Numbered from the stretch's first letter, positions 24,332 through 33,231 are shown. The stretch is 64,000 nt of DNA from JACMLX01 sp040384325 (GCA_040384325.1 JAZKJL010000002.1:350621-414620), one strand, 5' to 3'. Numbers and translations are program-made. Notes: a model not told the origin generated them from the letters alone.

Positions 24332-26743
24332 TTACTCGGCTGCGACGTGTGCGGCTGTCAGCACGCGCCCGGCGAGCGCCATGCCGCTCAGCAGCGCGCC
24401 TTCGACGCGCGGGCCGCCACACCAGTCGCCGCCGGCGCCGAGGCCCAGCGCCGCGTCGTGCAGCGCAGCATCGTCGGTGACGGGATCGGGCAGTGCGTAG
24501 CGCCACCGGTGCGCCACCGCGTGCACGGCCGTCAGGTCGTGGCCGATCACGTCGCGGAACGCGGCAGTCATCGCCGTCGCGACATGCGCCGGGGCGTCAT
24601 CGAGGTGTGCCACGCTCCACGCACGCGTGGCATGCAGCACCCACGCTTCGTCGGCGCTGCGTTGCGGCTTGCTGGTGTTGCGGCTGACCCAGCCCAGCAC
24701 CGGGTCATCGTTGAGGAACGCACCATCCCAGGCGAAGTCGGGCCGATCGCGCAGCACCAGCATGGTGGCCCACGTGGGATACATCACCGCCTCCGCCGCG
24801 CGCTGCGCCAGGCGCGGTGCGATGGGTTCGAGCAGCGTGCGCGCCTGCGGTGCGGGAATGCAGGTCAGCACCGCATCGAACACGCCCAGGTCGGCGCCAG
24901 TCTCCGCCACCAGCCGCCACTGCCGCCCCTCGCGCTGCACCAGCGCGACGCAGGTCTCGAGATGCACGGTGAGGTCGGCGGCGAGGTGTGCGCCGAGTGC
25001 GCTCATGCCGGGGATGGCGACCCATCGACGCACGCCGGGCTTGGCCGGCTGCCACGCGCCCTGTTCGCGCACCGCGAGGGCGCCCTGCCACGGCGCGATG
25101 AGGCCCTGCTGGTGCCAGCTCTGCACCCAAAGCCGCAATCGCGCATCGCGCACGGTGAAGTACTGCGCGCCGTGATCGAAGCGCCACGCCCCATCGCGAC
25201 GTGTGGCGCAGCGACCGCCGTACCCGCGCGACTTCTCGAACACGGTGACGTCGACGTTGTGGTCCGCGAGCGTGCGCGCGCAGGTGAGCCCGGCCAGTCC
25301 GGCACCGATCACCGCCACGCGGCGCGGTGCGCGCAAAAGCGGGCGGTGCACGTGTCGCGTGTAGCGCTCGACGCTGATGCGCTCCGCCTGCGCGGCCGTG
25401 CTGCGCCCACGCACGCTGCCGAGCACCGGATTCGGTGGCGTGAAGGGGCGATCGAACTGGCCGAGAGACCAGAGCAGGCCACCGTACGAGGCCGGGTCGC
25501 GGCCATCGAGGGCGTAGCGGTGATTGAGGTCGATCGACAGCGCCAGCGCGCGCGCGGCGTCGGGCGTCCAGCCGGGGAAGGCCTTGCCCCACGTCATGCG
25601 CACGTTGTTGTGGATCTCGCCATGTGCCAGCAGCGAGCGTTGCATCACGTTCCAGAAGGCGTCGGGCGTCCGACCGCGCGCGAGACGTTCCCAGTCCAGC
25701 AGTGTGCGTGCGTCACCTTCGTGCTCCTGCAAGGTCTGGCGTGCCCAGGCCGGGATGGCGTCGATCGTGTCGTGATCGGGGCGATGGTGGCAGAAGGTGT
25801 AGGCGAGCTCGCGCCACACCAGCAATTCGTCGAGCCACTTGGCGGCGCCTTCGCTGCTGCGCGCGGCTGCCTCACGCGCTAGGCGCAGCGGCGACACCAT
25901 GCCGTAGTGCAGGTACGCCGACATGCGCCCCACGCCGTCACTGCGCGCGGGATCGTTCCGGGTGCGATCGTAGCGATCGATGCGGCCGGAGGTGAGGAAG
26001 TCGTTCCAGCGCGCGTATCCCGCGCGTGAACCGCCGCGCGTATCGCTCACCGGACCCACGGCGTGGTCGATGCGACAGGTCGCGACCAGCGCGGCGAGGT
26101 CCGCACCGGCGAGATCCACCGGCTCGAACGGCAGCGCAGGCACGAACGCGAGGGCGTCGTGCGTCACGTCCTCCCACGACAGCGTGACGCGATCTCGACG
26201 CAGGCGGGCGGTGGCATCGCGATAGACGAACGCCCGATCGTACGCCTTGGTGGTGAGCGTGACCGGCACCACGCAGGCGGTGTCCACCTGCCAGACGGGG
26301 GCGCTGATGCCGGCGCGCAGCGCAGCCGTCCACTGGTGCAGCGGCGCGACGGGCATCAACTCGGTCACCACCAGCGCCGCCTGGCGCGCCAGCGTCATCA
26401 GGTGCGGCCCGCGATGTCCCTCGCGCTCGAGATGAAAGGCGGTGCCGATGCCGCGTGCCGCGAGCCCGGCGGCGAAGTCGCGTGCCCCTTCGAGGATGAA
26501 GAGGTGGTGCCGATCGCTGGCGTAGGGGTACCGTTCGGAGAGGGCGTGGTACGTGAACACCGGCAGTCCCAGCGCGCGTCCGACGGTGATGGCCACGTCG
26601 AGGGCGGGGTTTTCCTCTGCACGCACCGCGGTCCGCGCCCAGTACAAGACGTACTGCCCATCCTCGGCCAGGCTGCTGTCGGGCGGCGTGATCGCGACGC
26701 GCTCGGCGAGCCGGGGTGGAAGCAGGCCTTCAGGGACTGGCAC
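24332..26743 (-). CDS. Class II DNA photolyase fused to a renalase-like FAD oxidoreductase
   Basis: An 803-aa two-domain flavoprotein, GTG start. Residues ~1-460 are a class II CPD photolyase: the antenna domain begins YVLYWARTAVRAEENPAL, and the FAD domain carries LDELLVWRELAYTFC, the MTWGKAFPGWT segment and LNHRYALDGRDPASYGGLLW with FDRPF, the class II signature. It would repair cyclobutane dimers with blue light. After a short linker, residues 474-803 form a second flavoprotein: dinucleotide fold VAVIGAGLAGLTCARTL, FEKSRGYGGRCATRR, FDHGAQYFTVRD, and the closing LGLGAGGDWCGGPRVEGAL FAD site, as in renalase-like/amine-oxidase-type NAD(P)H oxidases. The frame is continuous with no stop or compositional break. 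The second domain may reduce the photolyase FAD; that is inference. Confidence 0.88.
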   Translation of the reverse strand: MPVPEGLLPPRLAERVAITPPDSSLAEDGQYVLYWARTAVRAEENPALDVAITVGRALGLPVFTYHALSERYPYASDRHHLFILEGARDFAAGLAARGIGTAFHLEREGHRGPHLMTLARQAALVVTELMPVAPLHQWTAALRAGISAPVWQVDTACVVPVTLTTKAYDRAFVYRDATARLRRDRVTLSWEDVTHDALAFVPALPFEPVDLAGADLAALVATCRIDHAVGPVSDTRGGSRAGYARWNDFLTSGRIDRYDRTRNDPARSDGVGRMSAYLHYGMVSPLRLAREAAARSSEGAAKWLDELLVWRELAYTFCHHRPDHDTIDAIPAWARQTLQEHEGDARTLLDWERLARGRTPDAFWNVMQRSLLAHGEIHNNVRMTWGKAFPGWTPDAARALALSIDLNHRYALDGRDPASYGGLLWSLGQFDRPFTPPNPVLGSVRGRSTAAQAERISVERYTRHVHRPLLRAPRRVAVIGAGLAGLTCARTLADHNVDVTVFEKSRGYGGRCATRRDGAWRFDHGAQYFTVRDARLRLWVQSWHQQGLIAPWQGALAVREQGAWQPAKPGVRRWVAIPGMSALGAHLAADLTVHLETCVALVQREGRQWRLVAETGADLGVFDAVLTCIPAPQARTLLEPIAPRLAQRAAEAVMYPTWATMLVLRDRPDFAWDGAFLNDDPVLGWVSRNTSKPQRSADEAWVLHATRAWSVAHLDDAPAHVATAMTAAFRDVIGHDLTAVHAVAHRWRYALPDPVTDDAALHDAALGLGAGGDWCGGPRVEGALLSGMALAGRVLTAAHVAAE

Positions 26744-26877
26744 GGCGGCGGCAAGGCAGGTGAAATGTCCGGTGACGGTGCATTACTTGTGAGGGAGAAG
26801 CTGACGAGGCGGCGGTTCCGTTCCCGGCGACGCGGGCGACATGCCCATCGACCTCCGCACTCTCGCAGGGAGGGCAG

Positions 26878-27543
26878 ATGAATTCGGCGGAGCAACTCCG
26901 GATCGTGGTGGTGGACGAGCAGGCACTGGTGCGCGCCGGACTGCGCGCATTGCTGCAGTCGGCGAGCGAGATGAACGTGGTGGGTGAAGCGGCCGACGCC
27001 AGTGAAGGCGTGGCGTTGGTCCGCCAGACCCAGGCACAGGTGCTGCTGATCGGCCGGCCGTCGGGTGGTGAAGACGGTGCCGCGGTGGCGCAGATGGTCT
27101 CGGGTGCGATGATCCACACCAACCTGCTGGTGCTGACCTCACTGCAATCGCCGGCAGCACTGGAGTCGCTGCTGATGGCGGGCGCGCGCGGATATCTCAC
27201 GCGATCGGCGGGTGTGCCTGCGTTACTCGAAGCGGTGCGCACGGTGGCGCGCGGCGCGCTCTTCCGCTGCCCCACGATCACTCCGCCGCGTGGGCACGGA
27301 CCGCCGCCTGTCGAACCCGCCGACCTCGATCGGACGCGCTTCGAGAAACTGACCGAGCGTGAGCAGGCGGTGCTGGTCTGCACGGCGCAGGGCTTCTCGG
27401 CGCCGCAGATCGGCGCCCGGCTCAACATCAGTGCGAAGACGGTGGACACGTACAAACATCGCATCCACGAAAAACTCGGCCTGCATCATCGCACCGAATA
27501 CGTGCGGCTGGCGATGAAGCTGCGGTTGATGGACGCGGAGTAG
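26878..27543 (+). CDS. NarL/LuxR-type response regulator with degenerate receiver
   Basis: A 221-aa regulator with ATG at 26878 preceded by GGGAGG. Residues 7-125 have a CheY-like receiver shape (IVVVDEQALVRAGLRALL, GARGYLTRSAG), and residues ~155-215 are a LuxR helix-turn-helix (LTEREQAVLVCTAQGFSAPQIGARLNISAKTVDTYKHRIHEKL; ends LTEREQ and RIHEKL). The phosphoacceptor aspartate is missing: the beta-3 strand reads VLLIGRPSGGEDG, with Gly59 at the Asp position, and the conserved lysine is Arg109. Acidic D13/E14 remain. It is therefore unlikely to be switched by phosphorylation. No histidine kinase is adjacent. It is divergent from the photolyase fusion across 134 bp and might regulate it. Confidence 0.85.
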   Translation: MNSAEQLRIVVVDEQALVRAGLRALLQSASEMNVVGEAADASEGVALVRQTQAQVLLIGRPSGGEDGAAVAQMVSGAMIHTNLLVLTSLQSPAALESLLMAGARGYLTRSAGVPALLEAVRTVARGALFRCPTITPPRGHGPPPVEPADLDRTRFEKLTEREQAVLVCTAQGFSAPQIGARLNISAKTVDTYKHRIHEKLGLHHRTEYVRLAMKLRLMDAE

Positions 27544-27655
27544 ACAGGCGTCGGTGAGTGCGGCGCGATGCTGGTGGAGGTGCAGCAGTCAGGTGCAGCA
27601 GCAGCGAGGAACACGTCTTCGTCGTCCCCCCGTCCCAAGACATCACCAACCCGTC

Positions 27656-28120
27656 ATGTCGATCGTGATCCGCACGCTGACTCCCGAAGAATGCCAGGCC
27701 ATGCTGGCGCGCCACCACGTCGGTCGCCTGGCCTACGCGTACAAGCAGCGCGTGGACATCGAGCCGCTGCACTTCGTGGCCGACGGCGAATGGCTCTACC
27801 TGCGCACGGCGCGCGGCACCAAGGTGTCGATGCTGGAGCACCAGCCGTGGGTGGCGCTCGAGGTCGATGAGATCCGCGACCTGTTCGACTGGGAGAGTGT
27901 GGTGGTGCATGGCAGCGTGCAGGTGCTGGATCCGCAGCATGGTGCGGACGGTGACGCGCGCTGGCAGCATGCGGTGGCCACGTTCCGTCGGCTGGTGCCG
28001 ACGGCGTTCGACACCGGCGATCCTACGCCGCAGCGCGACGTGATGCTGCGGGTGCACATGTCGCACGTGGAAGGCCGTTCGGCGAGCTCTGGTGTAACTG
28101 GAGGTGTCGCCGGACCGTAA
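27656..28120 (+). CDS. Pyridoxamine 5'-phosphate oxidase family (NimA-like) flavin-binding protein
   Basis: A 154-aa split-barrel protein. The N-terminus (TLTPEECQAMLARHHVGRLAYAYKQ) is typical of NimA-related FMN-binding proteins, which start with a helix followed by H-V-G-R-L-A. Next come VDIEPLHFVADGEWLYLRTARGTKVSML (FMN phosphate-binding T-x-x-G-x-K-x-x-x-L), VALEVDEI and WESVVVHGSVQVL. Such proteins bind FMN, F420 or heme and reduce or sequester small molecules; substrate unknown. ATG 27656 is chosen because the upstream 34 codons have no family match. Confidence 0.82.
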   Translation: MSIVIRTLTPEECQAMLARHHVGRLAYAYKQRVDIEPLHFVADGEWLYLRTARGTKVSMLEHQPWVALEVDEIRDLFDWESVVVHGSVQVLDPQHGADGDARWQHAVATFRRLVPTAFDTGDPTPQRDVMLRVHMSHVEGRSASSGVTGGVAGP

Positions 28121-28189
28121 TGCAGGTGTGCTGCGACTGCGACGTCGCCGTGACGCCTGCTGCCGCCAGCGGAGGTTATTCTTCTGCGC

Positions 28190-28708
28190 ATGAATGGATC
28201 GCTGATCACGCGGCTGCTCCGCCGCGACCTGTTCTGGTACTACCGGCTGCGGCTCCGGCCCGACATTTCGCTGTTCTGGCGGAACTTCTGGCTGACGATG
28301 ACGCACGTGGGTGGTGCCCGGGTGACGATCGCGGCCTGCCTGATCGGGCTCGTCATCCCGCGCACGCGCTTCGCGGCCGCGCACACGTCGGTCGCGCTGC
28401 TGGTGGCCTTCCTGATCTCGCAGATCATCAAGCGCAGCGTGAGTCGTGCACGCCCGGCCGACACGGTGCGCGGCATGACCGTGATCGAGCCACCGGACCG
28501 CTTCAGCTTCCCCAGCGGACACTCCGCGGCCGCGATGGCCGTGGCGGCGATGTACGCGCTGACCTTCCCGTCGCTCGGCATCTGGCTGCTGCCGATCGCG
28601 GTGCTGGTGGGCTACAGCCGCGTCGCGCTGGGCGTGCACTACCCGCTGGACGTGATCGCCGGGCAGGCCATCGCGCTGCTGACGGCAGGACTGCTGCGAC
28701 TCTGGTAG
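28190..28708 (+). CDS. PAP2 superfamily membrane phosphatase
   Basis: A 172-aa integral membrane phosphatase acting on lipid phosphates such as phosphatidic acid, undecaprenyl pyrophosphate or PGP. The three PAP2 motifs are intact: KRSVSRARP (K-x6-RP), FPSGHSAA (PSGH) and YSRVALGVHYPLDVIAG (S-R-x5-H-x3-D). Four to five hydrophobic helices surround them. Start ATG 28190 gives a short basic cytoplasmic N-terminus. It is convergent with the beta-lactamase-like gene (19-bp gap). A role in bacitracin-target recycling or phospholipid turnover cannot be distinguished. Confidence 0.9.
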   Translation: MNGSLITRLLRRDLFWYYRLRLRPDISLFWRNFWLTMTHVGGARVTIAACLIGLVIPRTRFAAAHTSVALLVAFLISQIIKRSVSRARPADTVRGMTVIEPPDRFSFPSGHSAAAMAVAAMYALTFPSLGIWLLPIAVLVGYSRVALGVHYPLDVIAGQAIALLTAGLLRLW

Positions 28709-28727
28709 CTGCCTGAGGCGCCGCTGG

Positions 28728-29651
28728 TCAGCGCTGCATGACGGGATGCACGAGGCGCGCGATGTCGGCGATGAGGGCCCGCGCATCCACCTGCCGTTCG
28801 ATGCCGCTGGTGAGCACCACCAGCACGTATGGCGCGCCACGCGCCGGATACACGAGGGCTGCGTCGTGCTCGACGCGCGTGATGTCGCCGGTCTTGTGCG
28901 CGACACGCGTCCCCTGCGGCAGCCCGGCTGGGATGGCGGTGTTGAACACCTGCGCGAACAACACGTCGCGCATCCACCCACAGGATTGCTGCGACGCGGC
29001 GCGATCGGTGGCGATCGCGACCAGCAGTGCGGCGAGGTCGTTGGCGGTGGTGACGTTGTTCAGCCCCGCATTGAACGCCGGCGTGTCCTCGACGCCGCGC
29101 CGCACCAGCATGCGTGTGGTGCCGAGCGTGCGGGTGAGGGCCGTGACCGAGTCGGCGCGCACGACGGTCAGCAGCGTGTTGGTGGCGAGGTTGCTGGAAT
29201 GCGTGATCATGCGCGTGGCGAGCCAGCGGATCGGCACCCGTTCACCGACCCGGGCGTAGACCGCATCGTCGGAATCGTCGGCGCGGTCGAGGGTGTACGG
29301 CGACCCGTCGACGATCGAGGCGAAGCGGTTGGTGAGTGGCACCGGGTCGTCGAGCCGCAGCACCCCGCGATCCGCCGCCTGCGCCAGCGCGATCATCACC
29401 GGCACCTTCATCGTGCTGGCCGCGTGCACCAGTGAATCGGCGTTGATGGCGATCCGCTGGCCTCGCCCGTCGAGCCTGGCCGCCACCACGCGCACGGTGG
29501 CACCCGGCGTCCGCGACGCGCGCTCGAGGATCGCGCCGGCGACGCCGCCCTGCACCGGCGCCGAACCAGCCGTCCCGGACGGCCCGCTGGCGCAGGCGCC
29601 GAGCAGCGCCGGGATGGTGGCGATACTCAGGAGTCGGCGCGGCAGGGGCAT
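28728..29651 (-). CDS. Class A beta-lactamase-fold serine hydrolase lipoprotein
   Basis: A 307-aa exported lipoprotein (lipobox LLGAC, Cys20). It has the penicillin-recognising fold: nucleophile motif S79-T-M-K82, S-S-N at residues 152-154 in the place of class A SDN, and K-T-G at 253-255. Between them NVTTANDLAALLVAI matches the T-T-A/P-x-D-L-A segment. A Glu188 lies near the omega-loop position, but the ordered E-x-x-L-N motif of true class A enzymes is not convincing. It may be a chromosomal beta-lactamase or a peptidoglycan-related serine hydrolase. A resistance phenotype should not be assumed. Confidence 0.82.
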   Translation of the reverse strand: MPLPRRLLSIATIPALLGACASGPSGTAGSAPVQGGVAGAILERASRTPGATVRVVAARLDGRGQRIAINADSLVHAASTMKVPVMIALAQAADRGVLRLDDPVPLTNRFASIVDGSPYTLDRADDSDDAVYARVGERVPIRWLATRMITHSSNLATNTLLTVVRADSVTALTRTLGTTRMLVRRGVEDTPAFNAGLNNVTTANDLAALLVAIATDRAASQQSCGWMRDVLFAQVFNTAIPAGLPQGTRVAHKTGDITRVEHDAALVYPARGAPYVLVVLTSGIERQVDARALIADIARLVHPVMQR

Positions 29652-29850
29652 GACGCGAGGCTACGCTCGGTCGTCGTTGATGGCAACCACGGAACACCGT
29701 GTGGCGCACTGCGGCGAGGTCGGGGACCACGGCTCACGATCATCCGGTCAGTCGACGTGGAAATCCCGGGCACAGGTCGGTTTCGCGCCCCTGTGGTGAC
29801 TGCTAGACTCGACAGCTGGACTCAGGATTTCCGCCTTCGACCCGTCGCCC

Positions 29851-31614
29851 GTGCTGCGTCTCCCCCCAACGATCGCAGTGCTGTTGCTGGCCACCGGCTG
29901 CGCCTCGCGCGCACCCGAGCCGGCGACGGCCCCCGCGCCCGCACCGGCGCCGATGCCGGCCAGCATCAGTCGGTCGGTGTTCGCGGCCGACTCGGTGCCG
30001 CGCGACTCCACGCCGACACCGGTGGTCTCGGACTCGGAAGTGGTGCAGCGCGCGGCGGGCATCTTCGCCGCTCCAGCCGCTGCCACCGAGGCCGGCGGTC
30101 CGACCGATGGCGAGGCCCGCGCGACATGGGACATCGATGTCCGCAGTTACGAAACGCACGACATGGTGGCGCAGTACATCGGCATCTTCACCGGCCGGGC
30201 GCGCGACTACATGGAGCGCAGCATGAGCCGCGGCACGCGCTACGATGCGATGCTGCGCCGCAAGTTCCGCGCATCCGGGCTGCCGGAGGACATGACCTAC
30301 CTGGCGCTGATCGAGAGCAGCTACATGCCGCACGCCTATTCACGTGCAGCGGCGGTCGGGATGTGGCAGTTCATGGCACCCACCGCGCGCGGCATCGGGA
30401 TGCGCGTGGACTGGTGGGTGGATGAACGGCGCGACCCGATGCGCGCCACCGAAGGCGCGATCGACTTCCTGACCGACCTGCACGACGCCTACGGCAGCTG
30501 GTACCTGGCCGCGGCCGCGTACAACGGTGGCCCCGGGCGGGTGTCGCGCGGACTGAAGCGATTCTCCGAGGCGATGGATGGCTCCGAGGGCGAAGACCGA
30601 TTCTTCGCGCTGGCCGAGCAGCGGTACCTGCCGAGCGAGACCAAGGCCTACGTGCCGAAGCTGATCGCGGCGGCGATGGTGGCGAAGGAGCCGGCGCGCT
30701 ACGGCCTGCGCGTGGACACCCTTCCGGTCTTCGAGTACGACTCGGTCACCGTGCCGGCCGGCACCCCTCTGGCCGCGGTGGCGAAAGCGGCCGGTGTGCC
30801 GCTCGAGGACGTGAGCGAGTTGAATCCGCACTTCCTGCGTGGAGCGACGCCACCGGATGCACCGTCCGAGGTGCGGGTGCCGGTGGGCAAGGCGGCCGAG
30901 TTCACGACCGCCTTCGCCGCGCTCTCGAGTGAGGAGCGTGCAGCCTGGACGGAGCGACGGCAGGAGAACACGCGCAGTGCACTGGCGATCGCCGACGACG
31001 CTGGCATCTCGGTGAAGGCGCTGCGGTGGGTGAATCCAAAGCTGTCGCTGGACCGCCGTGGCCGGGTGCGTGCCGGCACGATGCTGCGCATTCCGTCGGC
31101 GATGACCATCGCCGGCGCCCGCGACGTCCCTGACCCGTCGATCGCGCGCTACGGCTCGTCGAGCGGGGCGCTGGTGGCGAAGCGGGTGCGGGTGCGCTCG
31201 GGTGAGACGCTGGCGAGCGTGGCGCGGCGGAGCGGCGTGTCGGTGGCGCAGTTGCGCTCCCTGAACCGGATCAAGGGTTCGCGGGTGCGGGCGGGGCAGG
31301 TGCTGGTGGTCCGTCGCCCGTCCCGGAGCGCCGTGCTGGCCGCCCGCCGGTCGGCGGCGCGCAACCGGAGCTCGGCCAGCGCCGGGCAGCGCTGCACGTC
31401 GCGGGTGGTGAAGGTGAAGGGCAAGCGGAAAACGGTTCGCAGCTGCGCGCCGGCGCCGCGGTCGGCATCGGCCCGGGCCTCGACGCGGGCTGGCAAGGCC
31501 AAGGCATCGGCCCGCAGCACGCGCCGTACGGCCAGCAGCCGGCGCCCCGCCACGTCCTCCCGGCGCACCGCGCCCGTGAAGCAGGCGAAGCCGAAGAAGA
31601 CCGCCAGTCGCTGA
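29851..31614 (+). CDS. MltD-like lytic transglycosylase lipoprotein with LysM repeats
   Basis: A 587-aa outer-membrane lipoprotein (GTG start, lipobox LLLATGC, Cys18) that cleaves peptidoglycan to 1,6-anhydromuropeptides. The SLT domain spans residues ~140-270 with the catalytic Glu in YLALIESSYMPHAYS, followed by AVGMWQFMAPTARG and the LAAAAYNGGPGRVSRGL motif. Three LysM-type repeats follow (near residues 295-350, 365-415 and 448-492; the last, VRSGETLASVARRSGVSVAQ, is the clearest). The final ~95 residues are a strongly basic Arg/Ala/Ser-rich tail, which could bind peptidoglycan or anionic surfaces. Convergent with a second transglycosylase gene. Confidence 0.92.
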   Translation: MLRLPPTIAVLLLATGCASRAPEPATAPAPAPAPMPASISRSVFAADSVPRDSTPTPVVSDSEVVQRAAGIFAAPAAATEAGGPTDGEARATWDIDVRSYETHDMVAQYIGIFTGRARDYMERSMSRGTRYDAMLRRKFRASGLPEDMTYLALIESSYMPHAYSRAAAVGMWQFMAPTARGIGMRVDWWVDERRDPMRATEGAIDFLTDLHDAYGSWYLAAAAYNGGPGRVSRGLKRFSEAMDGSEGEDRFFALAEQRYLPSETKAYVPKLIAAAMVAKEPARYGLRVDTLPVFEYDSVTVPAGTPLAAVAKAAGVPLEDVSELNPHFLRGATPPDAPSEVRVPVGKAAEFTTAFAALSSEERAAWTERRQENTRSALAIADDAGISVKALRWVNPKLSLDRRGRVRAGTMLRIPSAMTIAGARDVPDPSIARYGSSSGALVAKRVRVRSGETLASVARRSGVSVAQLRSLNRIKGSRVRAGQVLVVRRPSRSAVLAARRSAARNRSSASAGQRCTSRVVKVKGKRKTVRSCAPAPRSASARASTRAGKAKASARSTRRTASSRRPATSSRRTAPVKQAKPKKTASR

Positions 31615-31759
31615 CCGGAAGCCCGAGCGCGCGGAGCGGTTCCTCGCGTCCCGGGGCGTTGTTCAAAAATCCGTGCGGCCGCTGCCGCGAGGTGAGTCGC
31701 GGCCCGAAGTTTGGCCGAAAGGTGCGGCGCCAGCGCTACGGGAGAGTCTGGTAAATGCG

Positions 31760-31797
31760 ACAGACGGGCGCATTCCGCGAGGAGTGCGCCCGTCTGT
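31760..31797. terminator. Strong bidirectional terminator with GNRA loop
   Basis: A 13-bp perfect stem ACAGACGGGCGCA (31760-31772) with 31785-31797 continues through four more pairs (one wobble) to a GCGA tetraloop. TTTACA follows on plus and CATTTACC on minus. It lies between the stops of two convergent transglycosylase genes. Confidence 0.88.
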
Positions 31798-31852
31798 TTA
31801 CAATCACCTGATCTCCGACACACCGGCCACTTGGCCGGCAGCCCTGCTCGAC

Positions 31853-32587
31853 TCAGTCCTCGGCGCGGGCCATCGTGGCCGAGACCGGGCGAACCCGGGC
31901 CGACCCGCTGTAGCCGCGCATCACCTTGCGATCGTAGCCGTTGGACGGGTCGAGACCCAGGGACAGCTCGGTCTCCACCGCCAGCCCGCCGCGGTTGTAG
32001 GTCAGCAGGGCCAGCTTGACGTTGCCCCGGCGCTCGTCGATCAGGTCACGGAGATAGTGGAAGCCGATCCGCAGGTTGGTCTCCCGCTGATAGAGCTTCT
32101 CCTTGGTGATCCCCGGCTCGTAGTACCGGGCGGTGGGGAGCATGACCTGGGTCAGGCCGGCCGCACCGACGGAGCTGGTGGCGCTCTCCTTGAACTGGCT
32201 CTCGACGTTCACGACGCGGAAGCCAAGCTCGGGATCGATGCCGGCATCGAGCGCGGCATCGTAGATCGCACGCGACAGTTCCGTGTCGACCATCCAGCGG
32301 CGGGAAAAGCTGTAGATCTGGTTCCAGCGCTGGAGGCGCTGGGTGGCCTTGCGGGCGGTTTCGGCGGCCTGCAGTCGATCGCCGATGGTGGCCACGCGGG
32401 TCACCGAGGCCGACGATACGCGAGCCGTCTCGGCCCGGGCATCGAGCACCACCGGACGGCGTCCGGCGGCCAGTGCAACGACGACTGCTCCTGCGGCAAT
32501 GATCCAGCGGCGGACGCGGCGACGGAGTCGCTCGGCATCGCCACGATGAACGTACGTGCCTCTCAAGTCGTGCATGTGCTTACTCAC
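31853..32587 (-). CDS. Membrane-anchored lytic transglycosylase (SLT domain)
   Basis: A 244-aa protein with a basic N-terminus and one membrane helix (WIIAAGAVVVALAAG) and then a helical spacer. The SLT domain occupies residues ~110-225: catalytic Glu in VVNVESQFKESATS, then VGAAGLTQVMLPTAR, a HYLRDLIDERRGN segment and ALLTYNRGGL. These are the E-S, G-x-x-Q-x-x-P-x-T-A and A-x-x-x-Y-N motifs of family 1 transglycosylases. The exact start (32587 or ATG 32575) is uncertain. Unlike the neighbouring MltD-like enzyme it has no LysM and is anchored in the inner membrane. Confidence 0.87.
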   Translation of the reverse strand: MSKHMHDLRGTYVHRGDAERLRRRVRRWIIAAGAVVVALAAGRRPVVLDARAETARVSSASVTRVATIGDRLQAAETARKATQRLQRWNQIYSFSRRWMVDTELSRAIYDAALDAGIDPELGFRVVNVESQFKESATSSVGAAGLTQVMLPTARYYEPGITKEKLYQRETNLRIGFHYLRDLIDERRGNVKLALLTYNRGGLAVETELSLGLDPSNGYDRKVMRGYSGSARVRPVSATMARAED

Positions 32588-32724
32588 CTCGCGTCAGGGG
32601 CGCGCCACATCGGAGGACTCGAACCATGGCTCGGCTTTCTCCGACGCGTCAGCGCCAGTGGCGCGAAACACTCCGCCAATCTGCCGGCGAAACGCATCGC
32701 TGATCAAGGAAGCGGCAACTCGCC

Positions 32725-33231
32725 TTACGGCGCGTTCTCGCCCCCGGGTGGCGAACGGCGCCAGGAACCTGAGCGCCCTCCGTCTTTCGCTTCGACCTGG
32801 ATGTCGGTCAGGACCATGTTCCGATCGACCGCCTTGGCCATGTCGTACACCGTCAACAACGCGACCGCGACCGCCGCCATCGCTTCCATCTCCACACCCG
32901 TCGGTCCCACCGTCCGCACTTGGGCGGAGGCACGAATCCCGGGCAGGTCGTGGTCGAGCTCAAGTGCAATATCCACACCACGCAGGGCCAGCGGATGGCA
33001 GAGGGGAATCAGGTCCGAGGTCCGCTTCGCGGCCTGAATTCCGGCAATTCTTGCCACCGTCAGCACGTCACCCTTCGGCAGTGCCTGCCGCTGGATGAGA
33101 TCAAAGGTAGCCTGGGCCATCCGGATTGCTCCAGTCGCCGAGGCCACTCTGGCGGTCTCTGCCTTATTGGACACGTCCACCATGCGGGCGGTTCCAGAGG
33201 CGTCCACATGGCTCAACTCAGCCGGATTCAT
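32725..33231 (-). CDS. moaC: Cyclic pyranopterin monophosphate synthase MoaC
   Basis: Converts the MoaA product 3',8-cyclo-GTP to cyclic pyranopterin monophosphate in molybdenum cofactor synthesis. The family start LSHVDASGTARMVDVSNKAET, KGDVLTVARIAGIQAAKRTSDLIPLCHPL (ends KGDVL and LIPLCHPL), VRTVGPTGVEMEAM and the catalytic KAVDRNMVLTDIQVEAKDGGRSG are all present. ATG at 33231 overlaps the holB stop by four bases (ATGA), so it is translated after holB. 168 aa. No other moa gene is in the window. Confidence 0.96.
   Translation of the reverse strand: MNPAELSHVDASGTARMVDVSNKAETARVASATGAIRMAQATFDLIQRQALPKGDVLTVARIAGIQAAKRTSDLIPLCHPLALRGVDIALELDHDLPGIRASAQVRTVGPTGVEMEAMAAVAVALLTVYDMAKAVDRNMVLTDIQVEAKDGGRSGSWRRSPPGGENAP

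Noticed and set aside
24332..26743. Artefactual joining of two adjacent genes at the photolyase/oxidoreductase boundary
   Set aside because: The frame crosses the linker without a stop, an internal start with a ribosome-binding site, or a composition change, so a genuine fusion is more likely.
28728..29651. Acquired beta-lactamase resistance gene
   Set aside because: No mobile element or compositional change, and the class A SDN and E-x-x-L-N motifs are only partly kept. A chromosomal serine hydrolase is the safer reading.
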